Shown in pieces: positions 56,662 to 64,000 of a DNA stretch of 64,000 bases. Made by a program: the position numbers and the translations under genes. The notes under the pieces were generated by a model. It did not search any database and was not told the DNA's origin. It saw nothing but the letters and a program-made list of their open reading frames with translations. The DNA is from Seiridium cupressi (lineage: Eukaryota > Ascomycota > Sordariomycetes > Amphisphaeriales > Sporocadaceae), in assembly GCA_036674765.1 (NCBI GenBank), contig JARVKI010000110.1, positions 62,001 through 126,000 of the forward strand, in the 5' to 3' direction. The stretch's first letter is position 1; every line of letters begins with the position of its first letter.

Positions 56662-59160
56662 CTAGTCTGCTTCCGCAAGCTGGATGATGAGCTTGGCTGC
56701 CATGTCAAGGAACGGAAAGGGGCTCATGACGTCCTTCTCCTCAAGCATAGTACCATCCGGTCTTTCGTAGCCAGTACACTTGAAATCTACGAGATAGACG
56801 CCATATTCCATCTCATAAATTTGAATCTCCATGCGCATGTTCACAAAATCTTGCTTGCGGTTGTCGAGCACCGAAAAGATGTGAGCATTATCCGAGACTG
56901 GGACATGCTTATGTATGTCTGCAACTACTTAGTCCACTATCAAGGGAGTTGGGTATCAAATATCATACCTTCCTTTGTCCATCGGCAAATGATGTGCCAA
57001 GGATCAGCGGGGAGCTTATAGTACTTGGTCGGTTCGAATGTCGCTAGATCAATTTCTTCGGGCTTCATGCCTTCATAAGGATTGACAACATTCGTTTTCT
57101 TTGAGCTCTTGTAAGCGGCCCTGAAGCAAAATTAGTGCCAAATAATATATATGGAGGTTTGAGGGATACTGACTGCTCGTTTTCAGGACCATGTACCTCA
57201 TCATACTCCTCGTCGACAACCCAAGTGGCATTCAGCTTATGCAGCGCCTTGTAGATGCAAAGCAGGGCTTCCCAAGGTGCATTTCTCGAGCGGATGCCGA
57301 ATTGCCAGCGCACAGGCTTGTTCTTCTTAGGAGCAACAGGCGTCATAGGAGCAGGGCGATTTTGACTATCATCAAGTCTGACGGTGCCCTTAGAATGAGG
57401 CTTGAGCCGGCGGACCGCCTCTTGTTGCTCGGCTGGAGTTCTTGGCTGCAAGGGGACGTCTGGAACTGGCTGATTATTCAATGAATCATCGTTCCCGGCA
57501 GTGTAGCGTTCTAAGTGTTCCTTATGCAAGGCGGGCAAGCTAGTTGGCAGTATACCAATCTTACTCACATAGCCTCGTGGCGATGTGCTGGTGATGGTTG
57601 ATGCATTTGATCTAGTTGAGTCTGCAAGAGGACTAGCTGCAGACTCGGGCTCGCTGTCTCTGAAAGATCCCTCGTGCATTGCGGCGTTGACGCTGCCCAT
57701 ATGCTCTTCATGGTTTGTAGCTGGCGGTGATGATGATGCGAAATATGGGTTGTCGTTGCCAGTTCCGTATGCAGCTATACATACAACTTTTTAGCCAAGT
57801 CCAGCCAACGCACCGAATTCATGAGAAAATCACAGTTGCTGACCATGTACGCAAGCAAGGCGTATATGGGTGTTCAGCCTGATCAGTTTTCTAATCCAAC
57901 CAGGTGAAACCAAGTACGAGAATGAACGGTTGACTTACGATTGACTTGCATGAGCTTGTTCTCACGTACGATCATGTACGCATCTTTGATTGCAGATGGC
58001 TCATCGGCACCTAAGGCTTCTTCAACATCCTGCTTGCCATAACCCATGGTTTTGCTGATCTTCTCGGTGACCTCGTTGTGCAACTTCTCCTGAACCCTTT
58101 GAGGCGCATTAGGAGCAATATCACTTGGATCGATGGCCTTGTTAGGATCTACACCCGTGTTGAGGAACTCTTCGAGCGGAGGAGCTAGATATGAAGGCAG
58201 CTCATGTGCGAACCAGGGGTCCTGTCTGATCTCTTCGATGGTCGCTCGCTGCAGCGGATTGACGACTAACATTTTCCTTATCATGTTGGCCGCTCCCACA
58301 GGGCACCAAGATGGAATGGTAAAAACGCCGCGCTGAATTTTCGCGAAAAGACTTGGGATGTGGTCGTCGTCAAACGGTAACCTCCCTATGAGCAGCACGT
58401 ACAGAATGACGCCACAACTCCATACATCTACTTCCGGACCAGCGTATAGCTTTCCGCTGATGACTTCGGGGGCGGCATAATTGGGACTACCGCAGCTTGT
58501 TTTCAGGAAGTTGCCGTCTGTCATGATGTTGCTCAAACCAAAATCGGCAATTTTCACATTGAGGTTGTCATCCAGCAGCAGATTCTCAGGCTTGAGGTCA
58601 CGATGGACGACCTTGTGCCTATGGCAGTACTCGACGGCACATATCATCTGCTGAAAGAAGCGGCGGGCCTTGTCCTCCTGCATCCGACCATGGGAGACGA
58701 TGTAATCAAACAGCTCTCCGCCAGCATACTCCAACACCATGATGATTTCGGCATTGGTCTTGATCACAGTGTATAGTTTGATGATGTGGGGATGCCTCAG
58801 GAGCTGCAGGTACTCGATCTCTCGCTCAACGCGGCCAACCATGTCCCGGCTAATGAGCTTCTTCCGGGAGATGATCTTAAGGGCGACTTGCTGACCTGTG
58901 CTTCTATGCACGGCGAGCTTGACCTTGCCGAAAGATCCTTCACCCAGGGTGCGGATTATATTGTACTGGCCGACGCGCTGTTCGGTCTTGGCCTTCTCAC
59001 GAGGGTGGGCGGTACCCGTGCCAGCATGATTGCCGGATCGTTGATTGCCATTGTTGGTCTCGGATGTCGGCGTGACATTGATCTCGGGGACTCGACGTCG
59101 AATCTGGGAGGGCGACAAGGAGATGGAGAGCTCCTCCTCATCGAAGGGTCTGGGCGCCAT
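56662..59160 (-). CDS. SNF1: SNF1 / AMPK catalytic alpha subunit (carbon catabolite kinase)
   Basis: Four exons, 59160-57939, 57774-57174, 57120-56969 and 56918-56662, give 743 aa. The kinase domain (about residues 65-320) has [11 protein letters not shown], the ATP lysine in VALKIISRKKL, HRDLKPENLLLD, DFGLSN and the activation loop NFLKTSCGSPNYAAPE with the LKB1/Sak1-type Thr. A UBA-like autoinhibitory segment (TMGYGKQDVEEALG, about 380) follows, then a variable linker, then the regulatory C-terminus RWTKEDIHKHVPVSD and QIYEMEYGVYLVDFKCTGYER, which binds the gamma/beta subunits. The start at 59160 (MAPRPFDEEE) is the first ATG of the frame. The kinase de-represses alternative-carbon genes when glucose is low. 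The joins around 57775-57938 could hide a small extra exon. Confidence 0.95.
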
Positions 59161-60460
59161 GTTGGGCACGGCGTCGTTGATCTACCACTTGACAGACAAA
59201 TAGCAGCCGGGGGGTGGTTGGGTTCTTGTGTCGAAATCTGAAGTTGTCGACGGGGCCGTCATGAGGAAGCTCCAAAGTCCAAATGGAGACGAGGGGCAGC
59301 GCTGGCGAGCGACAAGGGCTGCTGATGGCCCAGAGCCACGATTGGCTGCAACGGCTCAGCAGTTGTGACGCACCCTTGGGCTTTGGCGTCGACCCCAGCC
59401 GGACTCCTGCCCGTGCTTTTGGGCGTGTGGAGTCCTAAAGTTCGCTTATTTAGGATTGACTCGATGCTGGCTCCGAGCCGACTTCCTGCGCTTCCGGCAA
59501 CTGTAAAGTGTATAGATGCCAAGCAGATGGCGGGAAAACGGGACGTGTTCTCTCACCACTGTAGAGGTCAAATGTATGCTTGAAGATGTAGTGGTCGTGG
59601 CAACCAATGGCAAGCGTGCGACAGTGGTGAATACATGTAGTCAGGAAATAGAGAAAGTTTTACAGGCAACAAAAGCTCTTGGAACCTGCCACCACATGTG
59701 AGTGGGCTTGAACGTCTTCCACTAGTGCAGCGAGCTCCGGCGCAACGTTTGGTTCCCCGTTGTTGAATACAATCCAGGATGTATACCGCGGAAGAGGAAG
59801 AGGCCAGTTTATGCTTGGGAAAACCCGATGAGTTTTCTAGAATAGAAATGTCCTATAATCATGGCATTATATGGTGGTGGTTTTTAGCACCTCCACCGAG
59901 AAGTCAACAATTTCTGTACCACCCCAAGTCAGATGATTAATTACTCAGGGCGCATGACCGCGCACGACATGCTCGTAAAAATTGTTCATTCCAATTATTT
60001 TCCACCCCTTCGCCGCTCATGCTATAGTATCCTGTAGTATTTAAGCATTTTCTCGATGTAATAAGTGAAGGTGCGCCATTTCCTGCGACTCTTTCCCTGT
60101 ATCAATTGCGTTGTCCCACACTCTGATGCCGGGCCTCCTAGAATACCTGTGCTCATTAAGTAAGCCCATGCAGGCCCAATTGACTCGTGGCGACCTAGCA
60201 CTAGCGCCTCGCAATCTGCAAACGAAAGGGGACTTGTTCAACTGGATGTAGATTACCTATACAATGTAGGTGTGCTCTGGTACAGGGCGTACAGTTGACC
60301 GTAAGAACAAACTCAGGAGTCCAAGCGGTTGATATTAGGGGCAGGTCACTATTCATGACGGAGCTTTCCTGGCTACATGATGTATGTTGTTTACAGCATT
60401 GTACATTCAAGCATCCTTGTTCAAAGGACATACTACAAGATGATCAAGTTGATCTACCGT
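59161..60460. promoter_or_regulatory. SNF1 upstream region and spacer
   Basis: 1.3 kb between the SNF1 start and the 3' end of the next minus-strand gene. C/G-rich near 59260-59420. No gene or named site is supportable. Confidence 0.4.
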
Positions 60461-61520
60461 TCATCTGCTCTTCTCTTCTTCTTTTAACCTCTCAATAAGC
60501 TTGTTCCTCATGAAGTCGCTCAGACCAAGACTAGAGGAGAGGAGGCATTGCGTTAGCCAAGCAACAATAATAGGAAACTCAGGAAGGTCAGCATAGCAGC
60601 GGCAACCCGGGTGCACCTACATGCCCTCGTTGGTGATGATGCGATAAGTTCCGCTAGGTTGAAATTCCCCCACGATGTCCCCGTGACTATCGACCTCAAT
60701 GCTACCCAAGATATCCTCAGGCCAAGCAATTCTGCCATAATCTGGTGGATTCCTTAGATCCGAGAGGTGAACGTGACCTCCTCGACCAGCACCGCCGGCG
60801 CCTCCTTGTGCACTCGCACCGCCACCACCTCCACCTCCAGCACCTCCGCCGCCGCCTATGCCAGCGGCTTTACCTCTTGACCCTCTTCTCGTTGACTGCT
60901 GTGGGAAGAAGGCGCCACCAGAGCCCAGGGTCGAGCCACCAGGGCTGGCAAACGCCTGGGCTTGACTCAATATGAGAGGATCTTGGGCAGCGTGTTTCGA
61001 GAGGACGTCGTAGAGGATAGAAACAAATTTATCATTTTGGGAGAATGAACGCGGCGTGGGCGGATTTTCAGTGGCTGTTCCTATTGCTAGATCCGTCGAC
61101 GGAGGATTGGTGTCTAGATAGGTGAAGACATGACTGTTTTTCAGCGTCGCGCCGGGGAAAACTTTCTTTGTGGCATCGTGGTTAGCTTACGACTCGGTGC
61201 GGTCAACCGGTATAGAGGTGAGTACGGACTATATGCGGGTTCGATGAAAGCGTAGAAATGAGCCGACGAGAGCTTGTACTCCAGAGGGCTGGGGTTGCTC
61301 GAAGCCGTGTCAACAGCATGGTAAGAGATGCTGGGGTTGTGATTGTGAAGCTATTAGCGAAGCTAGCGCGTAGACTCGAGTGATGGCCCGTCGCCAAAAA
61401 GTTTCTGGAGCTCGACTTCGCTGACGTCGTTGACACGGAGAGCAGCGTGCAGGGGATGGCTGCCGAGAACAGGGGTCCTAGGGGCTTCTTTGGTGGGGTT
61501 TCCCAGCTAATTTACGCGGA
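60461..61520 (-). CDS. Conserved-looking fungal protein of unknown function, multi-exon, N-terminus unresolved
   Basis: The last two exons are clear: about 61185-60621 and 60530-60461, joined by a GTAGGT...CTAG intron that gives NEGILGLSDFMRNKLIERLK. The long exon reads VFPGATLKNSHVFTYLDTNPP, DKFVSILYDVLSKHAAQDPL, a Gly-rich low-complexity tract, then YGRIAWPEDILGSIEVDSHG and GEFQPSGTYRII. An upstream exon reads HPLHAALRVNDVSEVELQK, ending near 61375. The splice between these, and the first exon, could not be fixed (a candidate start with short exons lies near 61560-61590). The Pro-Glu-Asp-Ile and Leu-Ser-Asp-Phe-Met motifs look conserved-type, but I cannot name the family. It is divergent from DPB2. 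Confidence 0.55.
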
Positions 61521-61689
61521 GAGAAAGGGTCGCGTCTTAGAACGCGTTACACACAGAGGTTGACCTGCGACCCATGTGCATGCTTGTAAACACACTTCTC
61601 GTAGGACACATGTAGTCTGAACAACCCACAGTCAAACGAAAATCGGCTGTTTGAAGTCGTTATTGCCTTCAGCATTGACCCAACACAGA
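61521..61689. promoter_or_regulatory. Short divergent promoter upstream of DPB2
   Basis: About 170 bp between the leftward gene (as far as resolved) and the DPB2 ATG; contains possible first-exon sequence of the leftward gene near 61560-61590. The ATG at 61690 lies in CACAGAATGC. Confidence 0.4.
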
Positions 61690-64000
61690 ATGCAGTCACG
61701 AAAGCCCCAGGCAGCACCGATGTTTGCTGCTAGGACACCGAATCCCAAAGCCTCAAACCCGATTCCCTCTTCATCACCAGCATTTGCGACTCCCGCCGGA
61801 ACATTGAAACCCTTCTCTGTCGCGCCTGCGAAAGCCACTATTCTGCCAATTCTGCTTCCGCCGGCGACTCTCAGGCCATTGGCTTTTCGGACATTTACCA
61901 AGAAACACAGTCTCACACTGACCTCGTCGGCATTGCAAGAGCTAGCAACTTTCATTGGAAGACATTGCGGTTCGGGATGGCGCGAAGAAGGCTTAGCAGA
62001 GAAGGTCTTGGAAGAAATTGCAAAAGGATGGAAGAATCGCAATGGCGGTGTCATTGTCGATGGCGCGAGCAAAGAGCTCAAAGACATCCTCAAAACCCTT
62101 GAGGGCAACATGAGCGGTGGCAGAATAACAACAAGTCGGGAGCTTAGTAGGCACAATAGCCTGGCGATTGAGGCGCTGGACGAGGCCGATTTGTCAAATA
62201 CGCGATTGGGGATACGTCCCGCCACATTGGCTCGAGATGATAGCAACAGGAGTTTCGGCATTAGCGGTCTAGACATGGAACACGACGACGCAGAGGAGGG
62301 AGAAGGACTGAACAACCCCAAAGAGTGGATCAAGGTCGTCAATGCGTGGGATCAGCCTAGGATGATCTACAACGTCTCTAAGAAACATTTCGAAAGGGAT
62401 CCCGCAAAGCCATCGTTGATGCCGTCAGCGTCTCACAAGACTGCACTCTTCAGAAATAGGTACGACGTCATTCACCAAAGACTATTGAGGAACGAATCAT
62501 TCCAGACATCGGCTGTCGCATCGACGAAAGCTGGACTCCCATCCTTGAATCGGTCCTCATCCTCTGCCGTCACAGCCCAGCAGACATACAAAATTACACC
62601 GATAGCCAACCTCTTAGGTCGTCATGGCAGTCATCATATGTTGTTGGGCCTCTTATCGGTATCTCCTACGGGAACCTTGACGATTAGTGACCTGACGGGA
62701 ACTATTTCTCTCGACCTAACGCAGGCAACGTCAATCCCAGAGGACTCGGCCTGGTTCACGCCAGGTATGATTGTACTAGTAGATGGTATTTATGAAGAAG
62801 AGGAAGAATCTGTGGGCAAGGGACTTGGAGCGAGCAATGGAATCGGTGGTATCATAGGTGGTCGGTTTCAGGGCTTTTTCATCGGCCAGCCCCCTTGCGA
62901 AAAGCGGAAAGTAACTCTTGGCGTCAGTGGTCCGGACGGTGGTCAGGATCATACTATAGGAGGTGGTTTCGGTTGGATTGACTTCCTCGGTGTGGGCAGT
63001 GAACGAGCGGTCGGGTCCAAAATGCGGAAAGTGGAAGAACGACTCCTACGGCATGCGTCTGGCGATCCCGACGCACCTAGCCGTAATCGAGTCGTCATTC
63101 TGGGCGAGTTGAATATAGATCAGCCGCGAGCCCTGCAAGCACTGCATAAGATTCTCACCATCTATGCATCGGAACCTGAAGGGCTCTCCCCAATGTCATT
63201 TGTGCTCACGGGCAACTTCACGCAGCATGCCGTGATGGCGGGCGGAGGGGCAAGCGGTGGCAGCGTAGAGTATAAGGAGTACTTCGACTCCTTGGCATCT
63301 GTTCTATCGGATTTCCCCACGCTCCTCCAAACAGCCAATTTTGTTTTCGTGCCAGGAGATAACGATGGCTGGGCCTCTTCCTTTTCAGCAGGAGCCGCGG
63401 TTCCTCTGCCGCGCAAATCCGTGCCCAACATATTCACATCGCGGATAAGGAGGGCATTCGCCACCGCAAATTCAGAGCCGGGCATCAAGAAAGGCGGGGA
63501 GGCTATATGGACTTCCAACCCGGCACGCCTCTCGGTCTTCGGACCTGCTCATGAGATCGTGCTATTAAGAGACGATATGTCTGCGCGTCTGCGGCGGACA
63601 GCTGTGCGCCTCAAATCAACGAAATCCGGTACTGAAGATCAGGAAAACCAAGCACCGCTTGAAGAATCCGCCGAGGATGTTGACATGACAAGTGCCCTGC
63701 AGGAGCAGGACTCGGCGACGGATGCTATGGATGTCGACGCCGTGAAGACCAAATCCAATGCGCCCGAGGTAGCACATGACGTGCATGCAGCACGGAAATT
63801 GGTCAAGACATTGTTAGATCAGGGTTATCTGGCGCCGTTCAGGCAGCAGATAAGACCAGTACACTGGGACTACGCATCTGCTCTGCATCTATACCCATTG
63901 CCTACAGCCATGGTACTAGTAGATGCCACTGCGCCGCCGTTCTGTGTCACGTACGAGGGGTGTCATGTCATGAACCCTGGACCGTTGCTGGTGGCCGGGC
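61690..64000 (+). CDS. DPB2: DNA polymerase epsilon subunit B, 3'-truncated by the window
   Basis: Open from the ATG at 61690 to the window end, 770 codons with no stop and no intron seen; the C-terminus lies outside. An N-terminal domain has KHSLTLTSSALQELATFIGR (Dpoe2NT helical domain, about residues 70-145). After a variable linker come TYKITPIANLLGRHG, LLGLLSVSPTGTLTISDLTG (OB-fold part) and the inactive calcineurin-like phosphatase domain with VVILGELNIDQPRALQAL, MSFVLTGNFTQ and FVFVPGDNDGWAS (the VPG.(N/Q)D motif of B subunits), then EIVLLRDDMSARLRR. The protein is the essential non-catalytic subunit of the leading-strand replicase; it links polymerase epsilon to the CMG helicase via GINS. 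Length to here fits the family (yeast 689 aa, fungi often longer). Confidence 0.95.
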   Translation, partial: MQSRKPQAAPMFAARTPNPKASNPIPSSSPAFATPAGTLKPFSVAPAKATILPILLPPATLRPLAFRTFTKKHSLTLTSSALQELATFIGRHCGSGWREEGLAEKVLEEIAKGWKNRNGGVIVDGASKELKDILKTLEGNMSGGRITTSRELSRHNSLAIEALDEADLSNTRLGIRPATLARDDSNRSFGISGLDMEHDDAEEGEGLNNPKEWIKVVNAWDQPRMIYNVSKKHFERDPAKPSLMPSASHKTALFRNRYDVIHQRLLRNESFQTSAVASTKAGLPSLNRSSSSAVTAQQTYKITPIANLLGRHGSHHMLLGLLSVSPTGTLTISDLTGTISLDLTQATSIPEDSAWFTPGMIVLVDGIYEEEEESVGKGLGASNGIGGIIGGRFQGFFIGQPPCEKRKVTLGVSGPDGGQDHTIGGGFGWIDFLGVGSERAVGSKMRKVEERLLRHASGDPDAPSRNRVVILGELNIDQPRALQALHKILTIYASEPEGLSPMSFVLTGNFTQHAVMAGGGASGGSVEYKEYFDSLASVLSDFPTLLQTANFVFVPGDNDGWASSFSAGAAVPLPRKSVPNIFTSRIRRAFATANSEPGIKKGGEAIWTSNPARLSVFGPAHEIVLLRDDMSARLRRTAVRLKSTKSGTEDQENQAPLEESAEDVDMTSALQEQDSATDAMDVDAVKTKSNAPEVAHDVHAARKLVKTLLDQGYLAPFRQQIRPVHWDYASALHLYPLPTAMVLVDATAPPFCVTYEGCHVMNPGPLLVAG

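Noticed and set aside
57775..57938. Possible extra 35-nt exon in SNF1 intron 1
   Set aside because: The best acceptor/donor pair puts a stop codon in frame; the two-exon join is simpler and in phase.
1..64000. CRISPR arrays, rRNA genes, intact transposons
   Set aside because: None seen: no regularly spaced repeats, no transposase or reverse transcriptase motifs in any frame reviewed, no rRNA signatures.

Overview
The window is nuclear DNA of a filamentous ascomycete (Pezizomycotina). Sordariomycetes, perhaps Hypocreales, is my best guess from protein style, but the sequence alone does not prove it. The evidence is short spliceosomal introns (mostly 50-170 nt, GTAAGT-like donors, GCTAAC-like branch sites, YAG acceptors), compact genes on both strands without operons, pyrimidine-rich leaders, and families typical of moulds (2EXR, DUF2421 transporter, DUF7587, caleosin, DUF1349). 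I joined exons by hand from splice consensus, phase and conserved motifs, so each splice site is a prediction.

Layout: 107-3003 (-) NBR1-like selective-autophagy receptor; 6562-8729 (+) CASC3/Barentsz-type exon-junction protein; 11412-12896 (+) aspartic protease; 13276-14156 (-) unknown two-exon gene; 14806-16065 (+) DUF7587-like protein with a poly-Ser microsatellite; 16933-17679 (+) SnoaL/scytalone-dehydratase-like protein; 19127-20127 (+) caleosin; 20531-21424 (-) aminodeoxychorismate lyase-like, divergent from 22289-24364 (+) TOM70; 25077-26308 (-) AhpC/TSA-like protein; 28047-28549 (-) zinc/SEC-C gene with a broken frame; 29567-32920 (-) UPF1; 33701-34786 (+) IMP4; 36757-37895 (+) Sso-type syntaxin; 38590-39140 (-) DUF1349 pseudogene; 39665-42896 (-) large DUF2421/aromatic-acid-exporter-like membrane protein; 43961-44518 (+) small roadblock-like candidate; 45212-46420 (+) 2EXR protein; 47140-49619 (-) transketolase; 50655-52689 (-) unrecognised genes; 53795-55179 (+) secreted alpha/beta hydrolase; 56662-59160 (-) SNF1 kinase; 60461 to about 61520 (-) unresolved conserved gene; 61690 to the window end (+) DNA polymerase epsilon subunit B (DPB2), cut off at its 3' end.

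Most genes are housekeeping: RNA quality control (Barentsz, UPF1, IMP4), autophagy, mitochondrial import, exocytosis, central carbon metabolism, glucose signalling and DNA replication. Accessory or decaying material lies between them: the DUF1349 relic, the frame-broken SEC-C gene, an 82-bp perfect inverted-repeat element, a second near-perfect hairpin, and lineage-restricted hypotheticals.

I found no dedicated new multi-gene system. The most unusual signals are at the transcript level: two GC-AG introns (IMP4, transketolase), two introns that are multiples of three and lack in-frame stops (UPF1 in its zinc domain, aminodeoxychorismate lyase), and a two-codon first exon in IMP4. No tRNA, rRNA, CRISPR array or intact transposon was recognised.
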